Below, piece after piece: positions 49,043-58,313 of a stretch of 64,000 nucleotides of DNA. The notes below the pieces were generated by a model. The model did no database searches. It saw only the letters and a program-made list of their open reading frames with translations, and was not told the origin of the DNA. The stretch is from Candidatus Pacearchaeota archaeon (GTDB taxonomy: Archaea; Nanobdellota; Nanobdellia; Pacearchaeales; GW2011-AR1): NCBI GenBank assembly GCA_019659125.1, contig JAIFVX010000002.1, positions 96,002 to 160,001 of the forward strand, read 5' to 3'. The stretch's first letter is position 1. Every line of letters begins with the position of its first letter. Made by a program: the position numbers and the translations under genes.

Positions 49043-50200
49043 GTGCTTCTTTTCGTTAATACGCCTGCCATTATCATAAATATGAATGCCTCGGTTGTCT
49101 AGCTCTTGGAAAAAGACAGGGCAGGGGACAACAGCTTCAGGACCATATACACCTGTCTGAGTTATTAATCTAGTATGAAGCATTTGCGATATGATCGAGA
49201 TTGTCCTTCCCGTGTTAACATTGCTTCCTGATTTTTCCCATCCTTTCAGTGTCCGCACAATGCAGTCCATCTGGCGGAATAATGGTTTCTTGTTCTTCTT
49301 TCCCCAGATTCTTACCCAAAGATTTTCAACTTCTGTATATCCTGGAGGAAATCGTAGTCTCTTCAATACCTGTGTGGTAAAGCTTGCAGGCTTAATGCTT
49401 ATACCGTCCACTTCAAGCGCTTCTTCAGAACTGAATCCAAGCTCCATAAGCATGTTGATGACCTTCAATGAATGTTCCGGAAAACCAGCCATATAATGGA
49501 GATTCTTTAGGCCTTTGTATTTGAAATATTTGGCGAAGGTGAATGCCTCCGAATGGACAATGCAATGCACTGTCTGCTTGCCTATCTCTTTGAACATGTA
49601 GGTCGCCATGCAATTCATTCTATCGGCTTTTACGAGCTTTCCATTACGAAGAATAATGGGAGCTGTGTTAAACTCGTTGAATATACTCTTAATGGAATAG
49701 GGTACAACAAAATCCTTGATATTGGAATCCCATGCGAAACCTAAATCAATAGTGTCAACACTGTCAAATTCATTGATTGCATGTGCAGCCATAACGTTTG
49801 TAATTCCTGGAGTTGAACCACACCCTGTAATATTGATGATTCCTCTCTTCCGGAAATCCTGATCAAGCTTGAACTGCTGTATGGTAATGTCATTAAGCCC
49901 TCCGAGATCAGTACATGATCTTCCTGCAACAAGGCATGCTTTCATGATAGGAACATTATAGATAAGTTCTGAACAGTTGACAACTACTTTAGCTCCGGAG
50001 CGAAGTATAGCTGCAAGGATCTCTTCCTGCTTTTTAAGATCCACTCTCATGAATGAGGCACGCTTATTCTTCAGCATATCCTGGACTGCTGAAGAATCCC
50101 TGCCTGCAAGGACAATTCTATGACCACACTCAAGTAAATCTCTTGCACAAATCCTTCCTTGTTGCCCTGTTCCTCCAAAAACTATAAAATCACATACCAT
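48989..50200 (-). CDS. Saccharopine dehydrogenase-like protein 2
   Basis: IVFGGTGQQGRICARDLLECGHRIVLAGRDSS, NITGCGSTPGITNVMAAHA; C-term extends antisense into neighbouring paralog. Confidence 0.82.
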   Translation of the reverse strand: MVCDFIVFGGTGQQGRICARDLLECGHRIVLAGRDSSAVQDMLKNKRASFMRVDLKKQEEILAAILRSGAKVVVNCSELIYNVPIMKACLVAGRSCTDLGGLNDITIQQFKLDQDFRKRGIINITGCGSTPGITNVMAAHAINEFDSVDTIDLGFAWDSNIKDFVVPYSIKSIFNEFNTAPIILRNGKLVKADRMNCMATYMFKEIGKQTVHCIVHSEAFTFAKYFKYKGLKNLHYMAGFPEHSLKVINMLMELGFSSEEALEVDGISIKPASFTTQVLKRLRFPPGYTEVENLWVRIWGKKNKKPLFRQMDCIVRTLKGWEKSGSNVNTGRTISIISQMLHTRLITQTGVYGPEAVVPCPVFFQELDNRGIHIYDNGRRINEKKHLLVNHPSILVDNHLPFS

Positions 50201-51324
50201 TACAATTCTCTTTTGTTTTCAAAAACTTTGATACCTCTTCTCTTTAATTCCCTGAAGAATAGGATGGGATTTATAATTGTTTCTGGTGGAAAAGCTCCTT
50301 TCTTCTCAATGGTAGGAATCATCTGAGCAATGATGGAGCACGGAACGGCTGTATCAATGACTCCCGCAGGGTATTTTCCGTCCGACTTTGTAAGAGCAGA
50401 CATGATGAGTTTTTCATCAAATGCAACCCTCAATAACTCTTCATCTTTGATAGTGACCTTGGAAGGAATGAATTGATCCATGACTTTTGCAGTCATATCA
50501 ATGATTGATGTATTTTTACCGTCAACATTTAGCTCTTCCCTTGATGTTAGACCAAGGTTAATGAGTGTTTTTATTACAGCATTGAATTCTTCTGGAAATG
50601 TGACTCTAAATTCACAGTTTTTTAGTCCGTTTTTCTTAAATGAGCTAGGAAGAGTAGCCAATTCTGAGTGCAAGCTATAGAATCCTCTCATCTTCCCAAA
50701 CGAACCGAAATTGTATTCCTTTACACCCTCTCCCGGCTTCGCAAAGAATAATTTTCCTTGTCTATAGACTGCAGGAGCCTTTGTGTACTCATCAATCAAT
50801 GTCTTGAAGCTATAGGGAAGAACAAATGGTTGATTGTAGTGCGTGGAATCCCTGTCAGCGAAGGTGATATCAATAGAATGGAAGTGATGTATCTTTTGCG
50901 CTCCATAGGCAGCCATAACGTTTGTAATTCCTGGAGTTGAACCGCATCCTAACACGGCAACTCTATTTATTTTTCTAAATTGGTCATTAAGCTTAAGCTG
51001 CCTTCGTGTTTCGTGAAATAGTCCTCCTAGATCAACATAATGTGTCTTTGCCTGCAAACAGCATTTCATGATATGTATATTGAAATAATACTGTACGCAG
51101 TTGACGACAACATCCGCTCCTTTTACGAGCAAAGTAAGTTGAGATTGATTTTCTATGTCCACATATCGTGCTGTAATGCGGGATGAATGAAATAACTTAG
51201 CATAACTCTGTGCTTTTTCTTTATCTCTTCCAGCAATGATGATATCATCTTTTGTTGTTCGAAAAAGATCCCTGACAACTGCTTTCCCTATAATGCCATA
51301 GCCACCTAGAACTACATATTTCAT
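50200..51324 (-). CDS. Saccharopine dehydrogenase-like protein 3
   Basis: VVLGGYGIIGKAVVRDLFRTTKDDIIIAGRDKEKA, VLGCGSTPGITNVMAAYG. Confidence 0.82.
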   Translation of the reverse strand: MKYVVLGGYGIIGKAVVRDLFRTTKDDIIIAGRDKEKAQSYAKLFHSSRITARYVDIENQSQLTLLVKGADVVVNCVQYYFNIHIMKCCLQAKTHYVDLGGLFHETRRQLKLNDQFRKINRVAVLGCGSTPGITNVMAAYGAQKIHHFHSIDITFADRDSTHYNQPFVLPYSFKTLIDEYTKAPAVYRQGKLFFAKPGEGVKEYNFGSFGKMRGFYSLHSELATLPSSFKKNGLKNCEFRVTFPEEFNAVIKTLINLGLTSREELNVDGKNTSIIDMTAKVMDQFIPSKVTIKDEELLRVAFDEKLIMSALTKSDGKYPAGVIDTAVPCSIIAQMIPTIEKKGAFPPETIINPILFFRELKRRGIKVFENKREL

Positions 51325-52760
51325 GTTAACCCGATATAGACATGCTTAAGGTATGTGTATTCCTCGAGTGCATAGATGGAAAGGTCTCTGCCTCCACCGG
51401 TTTGCTTGAGGCCTCCATGAGGCATCTCCGAAACAAGAGGTAGGTGATCATTGATCCAGACCTCCCCGAAGTCAAGAGCATTTGACACCTCTACTGCTTT
51501 TTTGATATTGTTTGTCCAGACGCTGGATGCTAGACCATATGAAACATCGTTTGCCTTTTCAATAGCCTCTGATTCTGTCTTAAACGATGCAAGAGCAATG
51601 ATGGGGCCAAAGACTTCCCGCTGACAAAGATTTCCTTTCTGTTCGAAATCTTTAACGACTGTAATGGGATGGAAAAATCCATTCTTAGGAACTTTCGATT
51701 GAAACACCACTTTCTCTGTCTTTCCAAGGTTTTGAATAAATGAAGATACCTTTTCCTGCTGTTTCTTTGAAACCAAGGGACCTATAGTAGTTGAAGACTT
51801 TGAAGGATCGCCTACGACAACATTTTCAGCATTTTTTTTCACTTCTTGGATGAATTTCTGATAGATAGAATCGTGAACGTAGACGCGAGCTGCAGCAGTG
51901 CAATCCTGACCTGAATTTACGATTGAAGCATCAACGACATATTTTGCAGCTTTCTTTAAATCTGCATCTTCAAAGACGATGAATGGCGCTTTTCCTCCAA
52001 GCTCTAGATGCACTTTCTTAAGAGTTTGCGAAGCAAGTCTCATGATTTCCTTTCCTGTCTCAGTGCTTCCTGTCAATGCAATGCAGTCAATGTCAGAATG
52101 CATGGCAAGCATTCTTCCCACAGTCTCTCCGCTTCCTTGGATAACATTGATGACTCCTTTCGGAAAGCCGACGGATTCAGCAAGCAGTGCAAGCTCTATC
52201 GTTGTTAGAGGTGTTAGCGATGATGGTTTGAGGATTATAGTGTTGCCAACAGCAACGGACGCAAGTTTCCAGCATGCCATCATAATAGGATAGTTCCAGG
52301 GAGTCACTGCTGCAACAACTCCTAGAGGCTCTCTCTTCAGGAGGGATTCTCCTAGAGGAGTGTGTTTCTTTCCAGTATCTGCATAGATTCCCGAAGCTTG
52401 CGTTGTCAATGCTCTGCATGCACCTGCATAGAATCGTATATTGTCAATCGAGAAGTCAATATCCATGGTTGCCATTGCAATTGTTTTTCCTTGATTCTCA
52501 GACTCCAATTTCGCTAATCTCTGCTTATTATGTTCCATGGCATCGGCAAGCTTAAGGAAAAGATTTGAACGCTCTCCAGGAGTGGTGTTCTTCCAGTCTT
52601 TGAACGCTTTTCGTGCAGCTTCAACAGCAGTATCGACATCTTGCTTGTCAGAATCTACAATCTCTGCAATGGGCTTTTCTGTGTATGGATTAAGAACCTC
52701 GAGATAATGTGTAGAATGAGCTTCCCATGCACCACCTACATAGTTCTTCCACCTCTTCAT
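51321..52760 (-). CDS. Aldehyde dehydrogenase, gamma-aminobutyraldehyde dehydrogenase-like
   Basis: LELGGKAPFIVFEDADLKKAA, NSGQDCTAAARVYV, EMPHGGLKQTGGGRDLS. Confidence 0.87.
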   Translation of the reverse strand: MKRWKNYVGGAWEAHSTHYLEVLNPYTEKPIAEIVDSDKQDVDTAVEAARKAFKDWKNTTPGERSNLFLKLADAMEHNKQRLAKLESENQGKTIAMATMDIDFSIDNIRFYAGACRALTTQASGIYADTGKKHTPLGESLLKREPLGVVAAVTPWNYPIMMACWKLASVAVGNTIILKPSSLTPLTTIELALLAESVGFPKGVINVIQGSGETVGRMLAMHSDIDCIALTGSTETGKEIMRLASQTLKKVHLELGGKAPFIVFEDADLKKAAKYVVDASIVNSGQDCTAAARVYVHDSIYQKFIQEVKKNAENVVVGDPSKSSTTIGPLVSKKQQEKVSSFIQNLGKTEKVVFQSKVPKNGFFHPITVVKDFEQKGNLCQREVFGPIIALASFKTESEAIEKANDVSYGLASSVWTNNIKKAVEVSNALDFGEVWINDHLPLVSEMPHGGLKQTGGGRDLSIYALEEYTYLKHVYIGLT

Positions 52761-52798
52761 CTTTCATTTAGTAAACCGAATTATATAAATTCTTCGAG

Positions 52799-54169
52799 TT
52801 ACAATACCCTTTTCTTTTGTTCATACCATGCAAGCTTGTCTAAGGCCTTGACGGCGTTTTCAGGATAGCTGAAAGTTGGAAGGCCTGAGTCTGCCAAGGA
52901 ATAGGAAAGGTTTTGAGTAAATTCCCCTCCTGTTGAGACGACTACGATAGGCTTCTTTGTTTCTCGATGCATCTCTCCTATAACCTCTACAATATCGGTG
53001 GTAATAAGAGGGGTTTGATAGAGGACGATGAGAAGTATCGCATCAATGCCATCGTCCTTGCTGCAGGCTTCTAAGGCAATCTTATAGCGTTCCGTTGTTG
53101 CATCTCCTACCAAATCTAACGGGTTGTGGACACTCACTGTGGGAGGAAATGCTTTCTTTAAATTTGATGCTGTCTCTGACGAAAGAGATGCAAGGACGAG
53201 ATTATGTGCTGAACTGATCGCATCAGTTGAGAGTATACCATATCCGCCTCCATTGGTAATGATCTGCACTCGATTTCCTTTGCATGCAACTCCTTTTTCA
53301 AGCAAACTTGCAACGTCAAACATCTCTTCCAGAGATTCTGCATAGATAACACCTGTCTGCTTGAATATTCCTAGATATACTTCCTTCTTTCCTGCAAGCG
53401 CTCCTGTATGGGACAAGACCGCCTTGCCTCCCTGTTCGGTAAGGCCTCCCTTGATAGCAACGATGGGCTTGATCTTTGAGACTTTCTTGAGCGTATTAAA
53501 AAACTTCTCTCCGTCCTTGATTCCTTCAATATAGAGACAGATAACATTGGTGTGCTTATCCTCTGCTAGATATTCAAGAAGGTCTGATTCATCAATATCC
53601 GTCGCGTTGCCGTAACTGATAAACTTTGAGAACGTATGATGCTCTTCCGTTGCTTTGTCGAGAATTGCGGCACCGATTGCACCAGACTGACAGACAAAGC
53701 TTATCCCTCCAGGCTTAGGCCTTCTCAGCCTATAGCGGGGAATGAAGAGCGCATCAAGATTATGATATGCATCGTAAATTCCCAGGCAGTTTACTCCTAT
53801 AGCGCTCATTTTGTTTTCATTCAGATAATTTCTTAATTCATCCTCAAGCTTTTTATTGCCTATCTCGCCGAAGCCTGCGCTGACAATGAGAAGGTTTTTG
53901 ACATTAACATGGTTACATTCTTTCACCACTTTAAGTACAACATTTGCGGGAACTGCAATGATTGCAAGATCTATCTTCTTTGAGACTTTCGTGATTGATG
54001 AATATACCTTATAATTCAGGATCTGGGAGGTCTCAGGGTTGATAGGAATGACATCTCCTGCAAAGCCTCCTTCAATAAGATTCTTGAATATCACATGTCC
54101 CACCTTATTAGGATTCCTTGATACACCTACGACTGCAATAGAATGAGGCTCGAAGAAATTCTTCATCAT
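52799..54169 (-). CDS. acdA: Acetyl/acyl-CoA synthetase (ADP-forming) alpha subunit
   Basis: SIAVVGVSRNPNKVGHVIFKNLIEGGF, GVNCLGI, FVCQSGAIGAAILD, phosphohistidine-type VLSHTGALAG. Confidence 0.9.
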   Translation of the reverse strand: MMKNFFEPHSIAVVGVSRNPNKVGHVIFKNLIEGGFAGDVIPINPETSQILNYKVYSSITKVSKKIDLAIIAVPANVVLKVVKECNHVNVKNLLIVSAGFGEIGNKKLEDELRNYLNENKMSAIGVNCLGIYDAYHNLDALFIPRYRLRRPKPGGISFVCQSGAIGAAILDKATEEHHTFSKFISYGNATDIDESDLLEYLAEDKHTNVICLYIEGIKDGEKFFNTLKKVSKIKPIVAIKGGLTEQGGKAVLSHTGALAGKKEVYLGIFKQTGVIYAESLEEMFDVASLLEKGVACKGNRVQIITNGGGYGILSTDAISSAHNLVLASLSSETASNLKKAFPPTVSVHNPLDLVGDATTERYKIALEACSKDDGIDAILLIVLYQTPLITTDIVEVIGEMHRETKKPIVVVSTGGEFTQNLSYSLADSGLPTFSYPENAVKALDKLAWYEQKKRVL

Positions 54170-54209
54170 CTTTTTTATCTAAGAGTGGGTTAATTTATAT
54201 TCGTTGTGG

Positions 54210-54893
54210 TCAGAAAAAGAGTACGACAAGAACTGAAAGGATGACAACGTTTCCAAAGTCTGCAATTGAGGTTGTGATGGGAATCAGGAAGTTATTGGGA
54301 TCCTCCTTCTTCCTGAAATAATAGAGGCCTGCGCTTAGAGTAAAGATGAATATGACAATCATCATGATAAGCACATCTATGACTCCAATGGCTAGGATTT
54401 TATATGCAATAAGAAATGTATGATCGTGGGACACAGCTACAGATATAAGGGATGTTATAAAGACCATAATGAGAGATATGATGAGGGTCTGGGAAAAGAG
54501 ATTGCTTAATTCTCGGTTGAGGAATGGATGACCGTGAATCCTTCCCTCATGAAGCAATGTGGAGTAGCGTGAAGAGACAATAGCTGCGCTTGCTCCTAAC
54601 ATGGCATTTAATGCTGGAAGCATGATAAGAAGAGGAAGCACTGAAATCAATGTTGTCTTGACTGATTCTACGGCCAAACCTCCAAGGGCATTGAGAAGGC
54701 CTGAAATGAGAAGTATTCCTAAACTTTCTTGCACTATGACTTTTATAACATTGGAATGAAAACCATATTCTTTTATGTAGAACAGCGTCTTTCTTGTTAT
54801 ATTGTGCTTCTTATGTAACTTATGCTGGAGCGGATGATACTTTCTCCGTTCAAGGTGTCTGAGCTGCTCGAGATTCTTTTGTATAAGTTTCAT
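54210..54893 (-). CDS. MgtE/SLC41-like half-size permease B
   Basis: Membrane protein with LLPLLIMLPALNAMLGASAAIVSSRYSTLLHEG and PNNFLIPITTSIADFGNVVIL. Confidence 0.75.
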   Translation of the reverse strand: MKLIQKNLEQLRHLERRKYHPLQHKLHKKHNITRKTLFYIKEYGFHSNVIKVIVQESLGILLISGLLNALGGLAVESVKTTLISVLPLLIMLPALNAMLGASAAIVSSRYSTLLHEGRIHGHPFLNRELSNLFSQTLIISLIMVFITSLISVAVSHDHTFLIAYKILAIGVIDVLIMMIVIFIFTLSAGLYYFRKKEDPNNFLIPITTSIADFGNVVILSVLVVLFF

Positions 54894-55432
54894 ATGAATG
54901 TAAGTGCTATGGCAAGGCCGATGATGCTGACGATATCGCCTACTGCAGTGACTAGAGGGCCCATAATATTATTGGGATCGTTTCCGCGCTTGAAAAGAAA
55001 ATAGGTAGTGAATAAGGTGATTGGGATTTCAAGGACGTTCGCAACCAGCCCAGCGACTAATGCAAGCATCATCAAGCTAACATACCATACATGGAAAAGA
55101 ATATACGTAAAGAGCGTGGCGAGTACTCCTAAAAAGAATGATAGAAAGAGTGTAAGTATAATCGATGCTGCTATGTTTCCTCGAATGATTTTTGTATTGA
55201 GTTGTCCGGGTTTTATGACTCCAAGAAAAAGCCCCGAGGTAATTCGCGAGACAAATGAACCTCCTATGTCTCCGCGGAGATCAAGAAGCCCTGGAAGGAT
55301 AATGAGCATTCCGGGAAGTAGTTCAAGCTTGTTCGTATAGAGCGCAAGGAGCGATCCTGCAATGATTCCCCCTATAACTGAGATAAGCTGAGAAGAGAAT
55401 ATTTCCTTAAAGTTCTTATCAATAAACCCCAT
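54890..55432 (-). CDS. MgtE/SLC41-like half-size permease A
   Basis: LLPGMLIILPGLLDLRGDIGGSFVSRITSGLFLG and DPNNIMGPLVTAVGDIVSIIGLAIAL. Confidence 0.78.
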   Translation of the reverse strand: MGFIDKNFKEIFSSQLISVIGGIIAGSLLALYTNKLELLPGMLIILPGLLDLRGDIGGSFVSRITSGLFLGVIKPGQLNTKIIRGNIAASIILTLFLSFFLGVLATLFTYILFHVWYVSLMMLALVAGLVANVLEIPITLFTTYFLFKRGNDPNNIMGPLVTAVGDIVSIIGLAIALTFI

Positions 55433-56643
55433 TATGTAATCTCCAACATAAGATGGCCTGGATCCTCTATAAACATCTTAAGAGATTCCAAGAAGCGAGC
55501 TGCCTGCGCTCCATCGATAATCCGGTGATCAAAGGTAAGCGAGAGAGGAAGCACCTTAGTTTTTCCACGGTCAAATATTCTTCCTGTTCCAAGGATGGCT
55601 GCCTCTCCAGGATTAATGATTGGTGTCGCATAGGTTCCTCCTATAGACCCATAGTTTGTTATCGTAAATGTGCCTCCCTGCATCTCTTCAAGTTTTATTG
55701 TCCTTGCCCTCGCTTTCTCTGCAAGTGCAGATATTTCCTGTGCAAGTTCAACAATGCTTTTAGTATCGGCGTTTTTTAGAACTGGAACCATCAGGCCGAG
55801 CTCTGTCTCTACTGCAATTCCTATATTGAAATATTTCTTGATAATAATCTCTTCCCCTTCTATTGAGGAATTAAGTATTGGATTCTCATGCAATGCAGCC
55901 ACGATTGCCTTGATTATGAAAGGCATTAATGTCAGCTTAACGCCTTTCTTTTCTAGCGATCCTTTCTCTTTTTCTTTAATAGAATAAAGCTGAGAGACAT
56001 CAACATCTTCCATTGCAGTCACTTGTGCTGTCTCTGCCAAAGACTTTACCATATTGATAGCAATAGTCTTTCGTATTCCCTTGAGCGGAATTCTCTCTGT
56101 ATACCCATGATCATCATACTTTTTCTGTACAGGAACAAGTTGTTGAGGAATTGCTTCTGGCTTTTGCTTTTCTATATCAGTTTTTATGATTCTTTTTTCA
56201 GGTCCAGAACCTTTCATTCCATGAAGATCTACATTCATTTCGGAAGCTAGCTTCCGTACTGCTGGAGATGCAAGAATCTTCTTTGATTGCTGGATTCCTT
56301 TCATGGTTTGCGCCTGAGGCTTATCCTCGACCTCGTCGGGAGCCTCTTCAAGTTGTCCGACGACAGACTTTCCTTTTACTGGTTCTTTAACAGTTACTTT
56401 TTCTCCTTGTACGCCAAGAGTTACTAATGTTGATCCTACTTTTACCGTATCTCCTGCCTTATAGTGAAGTTTTATGACCACTCCTGATCGCGGGGATGGA
56501 AGATCGACAACTGCCTTGTCCGTTTCCACCTCAACAAGTGGTTGATCTTCTTTTACAGAATCTCCTTCATTTACAAGCCATTTTACAATCTCTCCTTCGG
56601 TAATTCCTTCTCCAACATCAGGAAGTTTGAACTCAAATGGCAT
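55432..56643 (-). CDS. 2-oxoacid dehydrogenase complex E2 (dihydrolipoamide acyltransferase)
   Basis: Lipoyl domain VEVETDKAVVDLPSPRSGVV; PSBD ASPAVRKLASEMNVDL; catalytic LTFDHRIIDGAQAARFL. Confidence 0.93.
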   Translation of the reverse strand: MPFEFKLPDVGEGITEGEIVKWLVNEGDSVKEDQPLVEVETDKAVVDLPSPRSGVVIKLHYKAGDTVKVGSTLVTLGVQGEKVTVKEPVKGKSVVGQLEEAPDEVEDKPQAQTMKGIQQSKKILASPAVRKLASEMNVDLHGMKGSGPEKRIIKTDIEKQKPEAIPQQLVPVQKKYDDHGYTERIPLKGIRKTIAINMVKSLAETAQVTAMEDVDVSQLYSIKEKEKGSLEKKGVKLTLMPFIIKAIVAALHENPILNSSIEGEEIIIKKYFNIGIAVETELGLMVPVLKNADTKSIVELAQEISALAEKARARTIKLEEMQGGTFTITNYGSIGGTYATPIINPGEAAILGTGRIFDRGKTKVLPLSLTFDHRIIDGAQAARFLESLKMFIEDPGHLMLEIT

Positions 56644-57610
56644 TCTTCATCACCTTCTCTATCGCATTAATGATTCGTGCCTGATTAACAAGATACATGT
56701 CTTCATGTCGAGGCAAAGGGACAACAACATCGTAGCCTGTAACACGTTCTATAGGAGATTCTAAACTGTAAAGAGCTTTTTCATTAATTCGTGCGATAAT
56801 TTCCGCTGCAAATCCATTATTCCTTTGGGCTTCCTGTACAATCACTACTTTTCCTGTTTTCTTCACTGAACTGATGATGGTTTCTGTATCAAGAGGCGAC
56901 AAAGTGCGGAGGTCAATCACCTCAACATCGATATCAGACATATGCTGGACCGCTTCAAGAGATATTTTTAGAGAAGCACCATAGGTAATAAGAGTAACAT
57001 CATTTCCAGGTTTGACAATCTTAGCCTTACCTAATGGAATCATATACTCTTCCTCAGGAACTTCCTCTTTTATCGCTCGGTAAACTCTCTTAGGCTCAAA
57101 GAAAATGACTGGATTAGGATCTCGCATTGCTGAGATAAGAAGACCTTTTGCATCATAGGGTGTTGAAGGCATGACTACTTTTATTCCAGGGGTATGGATG
57201 AAATAGGTTTCAGGTGATTCTGAATGATGTTCTAATGCTCGAATTCCCCCACCAATAGGACATCTGACTACTAAAGGAACTGTATATCGTCCTCGTGACC
57301 TGTGCCTAAGCCTAGAAGCATGACAAATTAATTGATCTATCGCTGGGAAGACAAATCCTTCAAACTGTATTTCTGCAACGGGCTTCATGCCTCCTGCAGC
57401 CATTCCTATGCAAGTACCTACAATTCCAGATTCAGCAAGAGGAGAATCAATGACTCTTTCATTTCCATACAATGCTGCAAGACCATCAGTCACTCGAAAT
57501 ACCCCTCCATCTTCTCCCACGTCTTCTCCTATGAGAATAATACTTTTGTCCTTTTCCATCTCTTGCTTAAGTGCAAGATTGATCGCCTCCACCATATTAA
57601 GCCGTGGCAT
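56633..57610 (-). CDS. pdhB: 2-oxoacid (pyruvate) dehydrogenase E1 beta
   Basis: LIGEDVGEDGGVFRVTDGL, DSPLAESGIVGTCIGMA; start at MPRLNM preceded by ggagg. Confidence 0.93.
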   Translation of the reverse strand: MPRLNMVEAINLALKQEMEKDKSIILIGEDVGEDGGVFRVTDGLAALYGNERVIDSPLAESGIVGTCIGMAAGGMKPVAEIQFEGFVFPAIDQLICHASRLRHRSRGRYTVPLVVRCPIGGGIRALEHHSESPETYFIHTPGIKVVMPSTPYDAKGLLISAMRDPNPVIFFEPKRVYRAIKEEVPEEEYMIPLGKAKIVKPGNDVTLITYGASLKISLEAVQHMSDIDVEVIDLRTLSPLDTETIISSVKKTGKVVIVQEAQRNNGFAAEIIARINEKALYSLESPIERVTGYDVVVPLPRHEDMYLVNQARIINAIEKVMKNAI

Positions 57611-58313
57611 AATTTTCCTCCTGTAACCCAAAAACATGCTTGAAATTTGACACCAACTTCTTTTTTACCTGTTCAAGAGGAAGCTTATAGCCTACAATAT
57701 CGCTCATGAATATTGGCTGAACTTCACTGGCTGGCCAACCACATGGATCAATGAGATGGAAATAATGCTTATCTTCCCTGTTTACATTTAAAGAAAATCC
57801 ATGATGGGTGTAAATATCATCTCCTAACAATGACACCTTTATCCCTTTCGTGCAGAGGACATAATTCTTTCCGGCATTTCTATACCAGGTTGCTCTATAG
57901 GGCTTGTCTGTCGAGGGATTCTGTACATCATAGCGACTAACGGGGATGTCAAAATCACGGGCAGTGAGAATCATCGTCTCTTCAAGCTTTTTCATGAAAT
58001 TAAGAATTCCACCATATTCTTTGATGTTCATAATAGTATACCCTATAAGCTGACCTGGCCCTAAGTACGCTGCACCGCCTCCTCTATCACTCTGGAAAAA
58101 TTCTATTCCTTTTTGCGCAAGCTCTTCTTGAGTAACGTGCAACTTATTACTCTCCTTATTAGATCCAAAGGTTATCGTCGGTGAGTGCTCCACCAGTAGA
58201 AGCCTATCTCCTATCTTTCTTTGTTTTCTCTTCTCAAAGAGGTCATGCTGGATTTCAAGCGCTCTGGAATAATTCATAAATCCAATATCTTGAACAAGAA
58301 AATCCAAGCTCAT
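57597..58313 (-). CDS. lipB: Lipoate-protein ligase B / octanoyltransferase
   Basis: LLLVEHSPTITFGSNKES, DRGGGAAYLGPGQLIGYTI, HGFSLNVNRE...HLIDPCGW. Confidence 0.88.
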   Translation of the reverse strand: MSLDFLVQDIGFMNYSRALEIQHDLFEKRKQRKIGDRLLLVEHSPTITFGSNKESNKLHVTQEELAQKGIEFFQSDRGGGAAYLGPGQLIGYTIMNIKEYGGILNFMKKLEETMILTARDFDIPVSRYDVQNPSTDKPYRATWYRNAGKNYVLCTKGIKVSLLGDDIYTHHGFSLNVNREDKHYFHLIDPCGWPASEVQPIFMSDIVGYKLPLEQVKKKLVSNFKHVFGLQEENYATA

